Below, one piece after another: positions 11,212 through 22,463 of a stretch of DNA of 64,000 nt. Where the stretch lies: NCBI GenBank assembly GCA_965649825.1, contig OZ287703.1:186001-250000 (forward strand), written 5' to 3'. This DNA is from Penicillus capitatus (lineage: Eukaryota; Chlorophyta). The position numbers and the translations under genes are program-made. The notes beneath the pieces were generated by a model that saw only the letters and a program-made list of their open reading frames with translations, was not told the origin of the DNA and did not search any database. Every line of letters starts with the position of its first letter. Within the stretch, counting starts at the first letter, position 1.

Positions 11212-14075
11212 TCAGAAGAGACGCTCTTCATCCATCGAGATCTTTTCGGATGTCGCAATAAGGACGATGCATGAGTGTGCGAGCATGGGATAGAGATTCT
11301 GTGCAATCCAGGGGGCTTTGAATGATTTTGCCAGTGTTGCTGTCTCCTGATCCAAGGCATCGTCCGAGAGGAGCATGTCAAAGGGCGCCTCTACGCCGGT
11401 ATCGACCACAATCTCCCATTCCTTCCCCTCCAACACCGGCAACTGAACGACGCGCGGGGTGTGACTGGAATTGAAGGCAATATAGATGCCGCTGTCATCA
11501 TCGGCATTGGAAATGGAATACGCAACAAAGCGACTCGTTTCAGACCAGTCCGGCTGATAGGGCACATCTCCATGCCACACGATCTCCTCTCCCGACACAT
11601 GCTCCCTTCTGCAAAACTCAGGTCGAGACAACCTAGACCATGCACTCGCACAGAGGCACACACTCGGTGGACTGACCTGAAACGCGTCAGGAGACGGATG
11701 AAGCGTATGAGATCGTTATCGTGTTTTGCAGCTTGATCCCAGTTGAACCAGTTGAGTGCGTCGTCATGACAGTAGGTATTATTGTTTCCTTCTTTGGAAT
11801 GGCCATATTCGTCGCCCATCACCATCATCGGCACCCCGTGCGACAGCAGCAATGCACAGAAGAAGTTTCGAATCTGACGGCGGCGGAGACGGTGGATGGC
11901 AGGATCGGTTGTGGCGCCTTCACGGCCAGAATTCCAACTCGAGTTGTGTGTCTCACCATCGCGATTCTCTTCGCCGTTAGCTTCGTTGTGTTTCTCATTG
12001 AATGAGACGAGATCTGCCAAGGAGAAGCCGTCGTGTGCCGTGACAAAGTTGATGGAATGCATCGGACCCCGTCCACCAGACCAACGCTTGCCACCATGCG
12101 TTCGCCACCAGTTGGACGAATCTTCGATGTCGTTGCTGTAGAGATCGGGCGATCCGCAGAGAACAGCGGCAAAGTCGCCAGCCCATGTCCCATCGGTGCC
12201 CTTAAGGAAGTTGCGCACCACGTCGCGGAAGTTTCCGTTCCATTCGGCCCAACGGCCACCGTAGTGCGGAAAAGCGCCAACTTGATTCAGTCCATCGCAG
12301 TCCCATGCCTCCGCGATCAGTTTGGTGTTCCGTAGCACCGGATCTTCGCTGATCATCGCAATGAGTGTCGGATCGGAGAGCGGTGTGCCAGTCGCGTCGC
12401 CAGCGCCGCCTTCCATGTGTCCCCTTCCGTCCACCACCGTATCCCCATGAATGCCCAATCGTGTTCCGCCCTCGCCAATCTCGCCCATGTGCCAAGTGGA
12501 ATGCGCACGCGTCATGATCGATGCCAGATCGAAACGAAATCCATCGATGTGCATCTCGGTAACCCAGTACTTTAGGGAATCCACAATGAACTGACGTACG
12601 ACTGGATGATTGCAGTTGAAGGTGTTGCCGCAGCCAGAGTAGTTATAGTATTCGCCTCCGGGAGCCAACATGTAATAGATGCGATTATCGATGCCACGAA
12701 ACGACAGCGATGGTCCTTGATGATTGCCCTCGGCTGTGTGATTGTAGACGACATCCATCACAATTTCCATCCCTCTCTTGTGACATTCGCGCACAAGTGT
12801 CTTGAATTCGGCAAGGAGGTCTTCTCCCGTGCCGCCTTCTGCCACAGCTGCACTGTAACGCGACATCGGAGCGAAGTAATTGACGGTGGAGTAGCCCCAA
12901 AAATTATAGCGATAGGAATTCTCTGTCCCCGGAATGCGTTTGTAGTACTCCAATTCGTTGAACTCGTGAACAGGCATGAGTTCGATGCAGTTGATGCCGA
13001 GTTTCTGAAGATAGTCCAGCCGCTCAATCATTCCACGATACGTTCCTAGATACAGACAGACATCTATGCAGTGATAACAGGCGACAGACATGCACACCAG
13101 GTGCCGAAACGCGACTCGAAGGGTCTTGAGTAAATCCCCTAACATGCATTTCGTAGATAACCAAATCCTGTAGCGGAATATTTGGCGGCCGATCGCCTTG
13201 CCAGTCAAATTCCGATTTTCCGGAGGGAACGCACGAGGCACAGAGCGACCAGGTACGGGAAAGACCCGGAGCCGTCGCATCGTCCAATTCCTGTCTGTAT
13301 GTTCGACAAGGCCAGGAGAGCGAATGGGATTAACGTACGGGTCCCAGTTCTCCAAATTTCCGTCGGCCGATGATGGTCGTGGCATAAGGATCGAGCAAGA
13401 CGACGCGATCATCGTGGCGATCGCCAGCCACATCTGCCCCATCCTCCACTTCTTCGTTCTTCTCTTGATGCCGTCCTCCGATGCGGTATCCTGTAGCAGT
13501 CAGCTGTCTTGTCAGGATGCATGTGATGTGACAGACCGTAGAGGAGCTTCCTTTTGTGAGCTCCGGGCAACGCAATGTGCCAGACATCGCCTGTGCGATT
13601 GTGCAGCGGATCTAATTCGATTTCCGTCTGCTGTGTCCCGCTCTCGAGATCTGTATCGGAGAAGAGCACAAGCGATACTCGTGCGGCACTGGAGCTGAAG
13701 ATCGCAAAGTTGACGGCACCCTACATGCATCCAGACAATGAATGATGTGACGTGAGATCCGTTGCGTGCCAGAGAGGCGTCGTAATGGGCCCCGAGGGGA
13801 CGGGGACGTCCACAGAGTGGAGATTCAAAGAGAGCATGAGCGTTCTGTCCCGAAGGCTCCGTCGCTTCGCGGTCCGAAAAAGGGACGAGACGTGGTGGAG
13901 GGGTAACAGCAGGTGCGACTTTCACCGTCTTTGGTGCCGTGGCACGAATGCAGACACGACGCCTGAGACGACCCGATGCGCCGCGCGTCGCGACAGAACG
14001 ACGCCGTTCGCGACGCGACGACGTTCGGCGAATCGACGGCGCGAGTCGAACAAATCTCGTCGTCGAGAAGATCAT
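11212..14075 (-). CDS. isoamylase-type starch debranching enzyme (GH13)
   Basis: Hydrolyses alpha-1,6 bonds in amylopectin or glycogen. Five introns (11633-11676, 13046-13097, 13291-13338, 13491-13536, 13721-13751) leave an 880-aa frame. A CBM48-like N-domain ([39 protein letters not shown]) precedes the catalytic barrel. GH13 regions: [30 protein letters not shown] and [12 protein letters not shown]. The insert around [15 protein letters not shown] is typical of isoamylases. The protein starts with an Arg/Ser-rich, acid-poor ~50-residue leader that looks like an organelle targeting peptide. This is noteworthy because many algae keep starch in the cytosol. The last two introns listed carry the CTGTCACATCA core, the 31-nt one beginning with it at the donor site. 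Confidence 0.92.
13491..13536 (-). repeat. intron carrying core at the donor (isoamylase)
   Basis: 46-nt intron beginning GTCTGTCACATCACATGC on the coding strand. Confidence 0.85.
13721..13751 (-). repeat. 31-nt intron beginning with the core (isoamylase)
   Basis: The donor GT is part of the core: the intron starts GTCACATCATTC. It is one of the shortest introns in the window. Confidence 0.75.
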
Positions 14076-14540
14076 GTCGCCCGCTCTCGCCTCCGGCTAA
14101 AATGCCCCTTCCTTGGAGCAGAGACGATCGACATACGGCAACTTGTTTCTACGGTTGATCGGATACGCAGGACATACGGCGGATCACTGCATCTGTTACA
14201 ACTGGACAACGAGGCAGCTGTTACATCATAGTAAATTTCGCTCGAATCGTATCCGTGCCATCCATATATGCATGCACTTCTAAAGAGTGACTATGTGTTC
14301 GCAAGGTTGTTCAGAAAGGACAGCGTCGCTGGGGACGTAAATAAAGAGTTTTGTGTGGATCTAGGATCTGGACGGAAACTCACTTGTCGCCATTTTCATT
14401 CATTCTAATTTTGATGGACGCAACCGCGACGGAATTGAAGAATATTCTTCTGTTTTTACCGCCCTTTCCCTTACGTCCGTTGATTCCAGGTCTTTGTTGC
14501 CGTCGTCTGGTCGGTCGAGTGTGCGCACGTCGAACCAGAG

Positions 14541-15677
14541 ATGTCGGCTTCAAGCGCCAGAGAAGAGATTCCAATCTACGTTTTGGAGAGTGGCCAGCTC
14601 TTTGATCCTAATGCCCTTTCTCTGAAAGAGTTTATCGACCCGGTCCTCTCCGCAGATGGCGACGCTGTACATGAGCTTGTCTTGTCAGACGGGTCCGTCG
14701 CAAAAACGCGCTTGGAGCCACGTCTGCGCCGTTTCCCCTCATCCATCCGTTATGACACGCGCGGCCTGGAGCTCTTCGACGAGCTAACGACGCTTGAAGA
14801 TGAGTATTACCTGACGGCATGCGAGAGATCTCTGCTGAAAACGCACATGGATTCTATTGCGGCGCACATTCCCGACGGCGCCGCCATCGTGGAACTCGGA
14901 TGTGGAAGCATGACAAAAACGGCGTTCATCCTTGACCACCTCCGCCGCGTAGCACTGAAAAAGAATCTGCGATTCTATGGCCTCGATATCGACAGCACAT
15001 ACCTGCTGCAGTCTCTTCAAAACCTGAAAGATCAAGAGGCAGAAAAAAATGTTCCTGCTGAAAACGCTATTGCCTATGCGGGTATCCATGGGACATACGA
15101 AGAGTTGGTATCGTTTTTGCCCAAAATCACGGGACCGAGATTCTTCTTGTGGCTGGGATCATCGGTGGGTAATATGACGAGACAGGAGGCAGCTGACTTG
15201 CTGCGCCTCTATGCGCATGCCATGGGTCCTGAAGACGCCTTCATTCTAGCTTCCGATAGACGCAACGATGCCAAGACGGTCTCTCGAGCTTACAACGATT
15301 CAAAGGGAATCATTTCAACCCTTGGCATGAACACACTCGTTTGCCTCAACCGTCTTCTGGGAAGGCCCGTTTTTGACCTCAATCAATTCGAGCGATGGTC
15401 TGGGTACAATGCCGCCGCTGGACGGAACGAGGCTTACATCAGGTCGTTGGTAGATCAGACAGTGTCCATCCCTGCTCCTCACTCTGGGAAGGAGGAAGAC
15501 GTCGAGGTGCATTTGAAGAGAGATGAGCTCATTCATTACCTGGACTCCTTCAAGTACTCTGTGGAGGATCTGAAATCGCTAACGGCAGCGTCTGGGATGT
15601 CCCTGGCCGATTTCTGGACGGATCCGAAAGAGATGTACTGCGCGTCTCTCCTAAAGAGGACGGATGCGGAGGAGTGA
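14541..15677 (+). CDS. EgtD-like SAM-dependent methyltransferase, copy A (Methyltransf_33)
   Basis: 378-aa single-exon gene. Fold and motifs fit the EgtD / fungal EasF family (L-histidine or related amino-acid N-methyltransferases): YDTRGLELFDELT near residue 71, DEYYLTACE near 87, SAM motif VELGCGSMTKT at 117-127, FYGLDID at 145-151 and WLGSSVGNMTRQE at 204-216. No FGE-sulfatase/EgtB domain is fused or nearby in the window, so ergothioneine synthesis cannot be claimed. Substrate is unknown; a small amine or amino acid is inferred from the family. This is the most divergent of six copies and lies next to the P450 gene on the same strand. Absence of introns contrasts with all housekeeping neighbours. 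Confidence 0.85.
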   Translation: MSASSAREEIPIYVLESGQLFDPNALSLKEFIDPVLSADGDAVHELVLSDGSVAKTRLEPRLRRFPSSIRYDTRGLELFDELTTLEDEYYLTACERSLLKTHMDSIAAHIPDGAAIVELGCGSMTKTAFILDHLRRVALKKNLRFYGLDIDSTYLLQSLQNLKDQEAEKNVPAENAIAYAGIHGTYEELVSFLPKITGPRFFLWLGSSVGNMTRQEAADLLRLYAHAMGPEDAFILASDRRNDAKTVSRAYNDSKGIISTLGMNTLVCLNRLLGRPVFDLNQFERWSGYNAAAGRNEAYIRSLVDQTVSIPAPHSGKEEDVEVHLKRDELIHYLDSFKYSVEDLKSLTAASGMSLADFWTDPKEMYCASLLKRTDAEE

Positions 15678-15909
15678 AATTCTATCTGCAATTCTTTGAG
15701 GAGTGGCATCCCCGCGGAAACGTGGGTGGACTTAAGTTTAATTTTGAAACATCGAGTGCATTCCATCTCCAACTGCCATGCTGACGGCGACGTGCACGTC
15801 TCTACGTCGCCATCATCGCTTCGATGAGGCTGTCAGCCTCTTTCGTCCACTCGTGCGATAGAAACAGCAGTGCGTAAGTGTCACCTTAGAGGCGTTGGTT
15901 TGGAGAACG

Positions 15910-17523
15910 ATGTTGGTCTACGGTCTGCTGCTTGCGCTGCTGACGTGGGCGGCGGCGCGTGTCCTCTGGCGACGTCTGCGATATGACCTCCATAAGATAC
16001 CCACGCCACGCGGACTTCCTCTTTTGGGTCAGACGCTGGAAATGATTAACATGATCCGACGCAACGAAGAAGAATGTTTTATGCGTGCACGTTGGATGCG
16101 CCAACTCAGATTTTCCAAAATCTTTAGGGTGAGTGGATCCGCTCCTGGAGATGGTTGATGGTTGAGGCAATGTATGGTAGGTGACAATCTTCGGCTCGTC
16201 GATGTTGACGATAACCGACCAACACTGCGCGAAATCTGTCGTGCTATCCCGGTCTGCGGCGTTCCATCGCTCCACATTCGGCGAAAGAGAAATGAGAATC
16301 GTAAGAGATCGTTGTTTGCGTACGACGTCGGCAAGAATGTTCGGCAGCTCGTAGGCCTAAGTTCTAAATCACCAAATCTGCTGACGGCGTCCGCCGTGTC
16401 ACCTTATGTCAAGGCCATACGCAAAGAGTATGCTTCCAGCATGCAAACCAGCAATCTCAAGAAGGCGTTGCCATCGTTATCGAAACTCCTAAACCAATTG
16501 GTCATCACAATCGAAGCACGCAGGACCGAAGGAGCCATTGATTTTCAGCACCTCCTTGTTCGGTTCGCTCTGGACGTCATTGGAGCTGTTGCGTTTGACA
16601 CGACGCTGGGAGGAATGGATGGTAGTGGCAACATCCCAGAGCTTATGATCGAGGTCGGGCACATCTTCAAAGAACGATTATTTGATCCCATCACAACAAC
16701 GTGCTACAAACTCTTCCCTCGCTTGGAAGGCGCACGGAAGAGGCAGAGAGCAATCGATCGTCTGACGCAGGAATACGACAAGATCACTAAAGAGATTCTA
16801 CAGAGAGAAGCGCCGTCAGACGGTTCTCGTCCACTCTGGTTCGGACTACGAAGCTGTTACCATTCAGAGACAGACGTGCCGATGTCATATGATAGCCTCA
16901 GAGCCGAGGTTGCGCTTGTCATTCTTGGAGGAACAGGCACCTCGGCGCACCAGCTCGCGTGGCTCTTCTCTGTTCTAGCCGAGCATCCCCGTGTCGTCGA
17001 CAAGATCTTGGAGGAGCTGAGAGAACGAGGACTCTACGGAGACGGCGCAAGGGAGGTCGTCTTCGAAGATCTGGGAGAACTGCCCTACCTGACAGCCGTC
17101 ATTAAGGAAGGCATGCGGATTGCTTACATCGTCGCATCTACAAGACCTTCGGTGGTTCCGCATGACACAACGCTGATGGGGTATCGAGTCCCGAGGGGCA
17201 CTCTTGTGGTCATTCCGGGTACTCGTTGGATCGGAACGGAGAAGGAATGGGGTGATCCCGACGTCTTTCGACCGGAGCGCTGGTTGACAGATGAAGACAT
17301 GTCCCATGTGCATTACCTTGGATTCTCTTACGGTCCGAGGGACTGCGCCGGACAGAGACTGGCCATGATGGAGATGCGCCTGGTTCTCATCAAGCTGCTC
17401 ACTCAGTTCCGTTTCGAAACTGTCATACCATTCGATGAACTGATGCTCAATGGGAAGAACGGTGTCGTCATCGAATCGGCGAAAGGGATTCCGCTTAACG
17501 TCGTTCTGAGAACGGTGAGTTAA
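15910..17523 (+). CDS. cytochrome P450 monooxygenase
   Basis: 508-aa membrane-anchored P450 with two introns (16129-16180, 16320-16354). The N-terminal hydrophobic anchor (VYGLLLALLTWAAA) is followed by a proline-rich hinge (IPTPRGLPLLGQ). K-helix EGMR, PERF-like FRPERW and the heme loop FSYGPRDCAG (ligand Cys about residue 450) are present. The I-helix reads LGGTGTSAHQLAW, so the usual acid of the (A/G)Gx(D/E)T(T/S) motif is glycine; oxygen activation may be atypical. The gene lies 230 bp downstream of methyltransferase copy A in the same direction, so a joint role in a small-molecule pathway is plausible but inferred from position only. Confidence 0.9.
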
Positions 17524-18754
17524 AACGTATGTGCTTCATAACTCTTTGGCATTAACTAACGCATCCATGTCTTTTTCTTTCCACATTTGCTGTTGGTAAA
17601 CATTATGTGTGGGTTTTTTCGCTTTATCACGAACATTGCCCGAACGCAGTTCCTGTGTGAAGTTTTTTAATCCATCGTAGAAATACAATGTGTCGCTGTC
17701 GGGGATCACAGGAATCGTTAGCGAACTGGCCAATCGATCATGTTGGAAGGCTGCCCATCGAAACTCGGCAGGCGACAAGCCAGAATATTGAAACTTGGGT
17801 ATTCATCTATGTTCTGGCCGTTGAGTGTTGGAGATTGATGGCCTTAGCAGCAGCCGTTCGCGCAGATGATACAAACGACGACGTGATATGGTCGATGAAG
17901 TGGCCGAGCTGCGACCCGATGATGACTCTTCGATCCGTATCGATGCGTCAACGAAGATCGTCGGTGGTCATCTCGCCCTGCTCACAGTTTAAAGACTAAA
18001 AAGGGCAGGTAGTGTCATGGAACCATGTTGGTCGTAGAGTTGCCAGAAATAGCTGTGCTACCAGGTCGTTGCTCGGTAGCTAGAGCGTGTGCTGATCATT
18101 GATTTTGCCGTTGCTCTTTTCCGTCTACGCATACACTTCATCATTTTTTGCCCGAGATAGCATTGCTTGCTGTTCGTTGAAACCCTTCTATCAATGTTTC
18201 TCCCAGAACATTACCCCTCCTCTTTTTGATGTTTTGCAATCAAAATCGTGAGTATCTTCACCGACGTTGACGGCATTCTCTCTTCATTGTGGCCAAGGTT
18301 CCGATTAGATATCAGCGGATTAGAAACACCTTGAATTCTCTACATCGGTTTGTTCTTTGCAGCAAACGTGGTGTCGGGAATCGTGCAAACAACGTCTAAA
18401 AACTCGGGTCGAACTCTTCGTGGTCGATGACGATAGCACACGCTCAGAATTCATACACAAGAACTCGAGATATTTTACGAAGGAAATGAAGCGTTTAAAT
18501 ACCAAGGTGGTTAAGGATTCATAACCTTAGACTCCAACAGCTACGAACTTGTCTATGCACTTGACATCAATATCCCTATTGTTACGTGAAAGATTGAAAC
18601 GAGGTTATCCATTCGTCGCTCTCTATGGCTCTGAGGCGCTTGGATGGTTATTCGGGCGCGCAACAATCGCACTGGTTGTCAAGAGTGATTCGCACGTCTA
18701 ATGTCCATCACGTGGTCACTCGTTTTTGCTCCGATTTGAAACAGCTGATCGGCA
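17524..18754 (+). other. non-coding or decayed region between the P450 gene and the duplicated block
   Basis: About 1.2 kb without a supported gene. An 80-codon open frame on the minus strand (17536-17778, SPAEFRWAAFQHDRLASS) has plausible amino-acid composition but matches nothing I recognise and has weak start context. It may be a remnant of a mobile element. The rest is AT-richer than flanking genes. Confidence 0.4.
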
Positions 18755-21700
18755 TGGGAGAGAATGAGCAAGACCTTGACCGAGAGAACGTTCATGCGGC
18801 TCTCGTGGACACAGGCATTGAACCATGACGTCAATTTACGTCAGAAAGACAACGTAAACGGTCGGATAACACCCAGTCCGTCGCGTTTTACTGAACTTAG
18901 CCGCCGATTTTCGTCGTTGAACACGCCTCTCGGCGACCTGCTCTTGTAGCGGTTTGCACCAAGTTTTGAATCAGGATATTCTATAATGATGACAGGACAC
19001 ATGACAGCTTCCACTGTCACATCAAGATTTAAGTCTAATGCGCGCTTGTTGTATTCACTCCTTGCTTCCTTTCCCCTGTAACCCTTTTAGCGTTCATTAC
19101 CTGGATGATATGGTTTCAAATCGAAGGAGCTTCTAGAATCGTAAAATCCGACCGATTGATGTCGCGCAAAAGATCTTGTGTTGCACCTCCGTTTTAACCA
19201 ATTTCGTCCAATCGTCGAGGAATTCGAGATCTTGGATCATCGTTGCAATGTCGACGTTTTCTTGCACATCCGTTCCTTATCGGTCTACCTACGATCAGCT
19301 TCGCATAGTCCTTTTGACTAAAGCCTTCTTCTGTAAACAACTCTACCCACCGATTTAAAGCCGGGATTTTCTTCAGTGGGGAAGGCTCGCAACACGGAGT
19401 ACCGGTAACAATCATCAAGGCCCGCTCAAAATGCCGACCATATCTCGACTCTCTTCAATTGCAGTCTATTTCTTGCAACTCTTTTTAGCGCACAATTTGA
19501 TTGACCATCTTTTGTACAAGAGAACATCACCGTTGATTGACTTGACGTTAACTTCTATACCGACGCCCCGATGCCTATGCAACAATATCCATACGGTTCT
19601 TCCCTTCTTACGGCTTCGACGTGTTCAAGCAATTCGGCGACACCCTTGGTCCTAGAACATCTTTACACAACAGCGTGTGAGTACAAATAGACTGTGATGA
19701 ACCAATCAATTACTTAGACCTGTCGATCGTTTCGCTCGCACAGTCAATTTTTCTCACGCGAGTCTCGCGTTCGTTCGGCTGATGATTACTGCCATGTGCT
19801 GTTCAGCAAGCTTTAAAGGTGCACTTATCAGTTTTAAGTGAAAATCCGTCCCTGCCTTCTGATCGGGTTGGGCTACAAATAAGGAGAACGCGGTAAATGT
19901 CAAATGTGTCACTTCTCCGTTGTCGCCTCTGGGAACATAGCATTCATTGTCAGTTCCACAAACACCGGACTTGCGTCAACATCGAATCTTGCAACCTGGG
20001 AACACGAGAGAATGGCCCGAGTTAACGAAAAATGTAGCAGTGGAAACTGGCTGTCTCCCCTGTTGGGCAGGTGTCGCTTCGCGAAAGCCCGAAACGTCAA
20101 CAGATTGTTTTCTTTGTTTGACGATGCCGTCTGGACTAAGAAAAGCTGAAGCGCGGTCACGCTCAAGCGCGTGTAGAACAAGCGTATAGATGTTTAGGTT
20201 CTTTGACGTTTAACAGATTGCAAGTGTTATCAACTCAACTTAACTGCGACCACGTTCTTGAGAAGGCCGAAGCAAAACATTCCCTTCGGATCTGTCCAAA
20301 CTTGTTTGATCGTCATTCCAGCGGTCGCCGACAGATCTTGAAGATCGCCTGCCGAGTACTTGACGGAGAAGTGATAGAGTATCAGTTCGTCTGTCTTCAA
20401 CTTCACGTCGACGCTCTTTTTGCTATCTCCGGAGAATGGCGGGGGGATTGTTATCGTCTGGTCGGAGAGAGACTTTATGTAGGACTCGTACTGGCCGTCC
20501 TTGACGTTGTATCCAGACCATCTCTCGAACTTGGTGACATCGAAGACGTTCTTTCCGAGCAGACGATTGAGACAAACGAGGGTGTTCACGCCGAGGGCGG
20601 CGATAATACCCTTAGAGTCGTTGTAGGCACGAAGGATCGTTTTCGGATCATTTCGCCTGTCAGCCGCCAGAAAGAAACCGTCTTCCGGCTCCATCGCGCC
20701 GCCATAGAGTCGCATCAAATCAGCCGCCTCCTGCCTCGTCATGTCGCCCACAGATGATCCCAGCCACAGGAAGAACCTTGGCCCGGGAATGTTCGGCAGA
20801 AAGGAGACCAGATCCTCGTAGGTTCCGTGGATGCCGGCGTAGGAAAAGTTCCACTCTCCAGACGCGTCGTCTGCCTCCACCTTCGCTCTCAGATTCTCCA
20901 GAGACTGGCGGAGGTAGGTGTCGTCGATGTCGAGACCGTAGAACCTGAGACTCTTCTTCTTGGCGACGTTGCGGAGGTAGTCAAGGATGATGGCTGTCTT
21001 CGTCATGCTGCCGCATCCGAGCTCCACGATTGCGGCGCCGTCGGGGATGTGTACTGCGATCTCATCCATGTGTGTTCCGAGAAGGGATCTCTCGCAGGCT
21101 GTCAGATAGTACTCGTCTTCGAGCTTCGTCAGCTCCTCGAACAGCTCCAGGCCTCGCGTGTCGTAGCGCAGAGGCGTGGTAAAGCGCCTTCGGCTTCGAT
21201 CGGTCGAAACGCCGACGACAGTGCCGTCGGCGAGCGTCAGCTCACGAGCGTCTTCCGCGATCGCCCCGGGGTTGATGAAGTCCTTCAGCGGGAGCTCGTC
21301 GGAGGCGAACAGCTGCCCGTCCGTCAGAACGTGGACGGGGACGTCCTCCGCCAAGCCTTCTGTCGTCATCTCTCCTTCTGCTGCCTCTAAGCACGACGCC
21401 GAGAAGAACCGTCAAGAATACAGCGAACGTCGGATAAACGAGGCTGGAGGACGGCGAACGAATGCTCGCCGAAGAAGATTCGCTTCGTACGCGAGCGCCT
21501 GTAGTACAATCTTGGATACGTGGATGGCTCTAACGAGGCCATCTGGAGCGTCCCTGTCTCCTCACAACACGGATGCAAGCAGTGGAGGCCTGTGGTGAGG
21601 CGTCTCTTTTCCGACTCCCTCATCGTGACTGTCTGCGCTTGTCATTCTGTCTGGCTTCCTTTCCTAACGCACTACACAGCACCAGCGAACATACAATGGG

Positions 21701-22217
21701 GGGTATTGCGTTCTGGGTCTGCAGTGGTCGTCCCTTCGTCACAGTGAACCAGGAATCCAGCACCTGTCACTTCGAGAAGCCATTCTGCCTGTTCTGAAAG
21801 TCTTCTTGAGAACAGCTTCTCGCTCTTCGTCGGGGTGAATATCATTGGCTGCCTTCATTCTAATCACAGAGGAAGCAACGAATGGCTTCTGGGATCTCTG
21901 TGTTCCTGCAGGTCGGACATGTCTCTCCGTGTTGATGTGCTGTCTCGGCGTGATGTAACCTGTCGGGAGGCATTTGATGCCCTGCGTTAGGGATTCCAGC
22001 TTTTGCTCTGATTTCTACTGCAGTGGTACGGGCCTTAAAGATAAAGGCGATAGAGGCGACCGATGTGATTTAGTAACGCCGACCTTATCGCAATGACGTC
22101 AAAACGTGTTTGCGAGAAAAATGGACTAAAACCGAATAGAACATTTCCGAACTGTATTTGGGCGTTCCTTTAAGTGTCAAGTCAAGATGGCTGTTACGGC
22201 AGCCTTCAACGGCGGAA
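18755..22217 (+). repeat. segmental duplication, copy 1 (3.46 kb)
   Basis: Nearly identical to 30912-34371. It contains about 1.5 kb of sequence 3' of methyltransferase copy B, the whole gene, and about 850 bp of its upstream region. Identity starts abruptly at TGGGAGAGAATGAGC and ends near GGCGGAA. Differences are few and scattered except for a cluster corresponding to 33040-33240. The non-genic part (18755-20229) has short frames conserved in both copies, but only because the DNA is recently copied; no protein was recognised there. Confidence 0.93.
20230..21369 (-). CDS. EgtD-like SAM-dependent methyltransferase, copy B
   Basis: 379-aa single-exon gene starting MTTEGLAEDVPVHVL. It carries the same EgtD-type motifs: YDTRGLELFEELT, VELGCGSMTKTAIILDYL, FYGLDIDDTYLRQSLENL and WLGSSVGDMTRQE. 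It is almost identical to copy D (32382-33521), with only a handful of amino-acid changes such as VGVSTD versus VSVSAD and LLGTH versus LLRTH. It is divergently oriented to copy C across about 1.1 kb, so the two may share a regulatory region. Confidence 0.85.
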   Translation of the reverse strand: MTTEGLAEDVPVHVLTDGQLFASDELPLKDFINPGAIAEDARELTLADGTVVGVSTDRSRRRFTTPLRYDTRGLELFEELTKLEDEYYLTACERSLLGTHMDEIAVHIPDGAAIVELGCGSMTKTAIILDYLRNVAKKKSLRFYGLDIDDTYLRQSLENLRAKVEADDASGEWNFSYAGIHGTYEDLVSFLPNIPGPRFFLWLGSSVGDMTRQEAADLMRLYGGAMEPEDGFFLAADRRNDPKTILRAYNDSKGIIAALGVNTLVCLNRLLGKNVFDVTKFERWSGYNVKDGQYESYIKSLSDQTITIPPPFSGDSKKSVDVKLKTDELILYHFSVKYSAGDLQDLSATAGMTIKQVWTDPKGMFCFGLLKNVVAVKLS

Positions 22218-22463
22218 TAGCGTATGGTTTTTCATTTTTAGCATGCATGTTCGTTAGTACGCGTTCCATAACGCTTCGGTAGTATTCGCTGACCTTTTAC
22301 CTCCAGGCGTTTCTAATTGCTATCGTTTGTTGAACACCTCGTCTGTGCAAAAACGTCTCGCTGGTCGTGTTGTCGGACCGAAGAGTATCTTTCTCAGTTT
22401 TCGACCGGCAAGCATAAGACGAAGGCATTAAGCGTAGCAACAACACAGTGTTTATTCGTGGAG

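Noticed and set aside
19904-20181. Overlapping short open frames conserved in both duplicate copies (also 32056-32333)
   Set aside because: They are conserved because the DNA is a recent duplicate; composition and start context give no support for coding.
20203-20757. Antisense open frames over the methyltransferase genes
   Set aside because: They run opposite to a clearly conserved coding frame and are typical antisense shadows of GC-rich codon usage.
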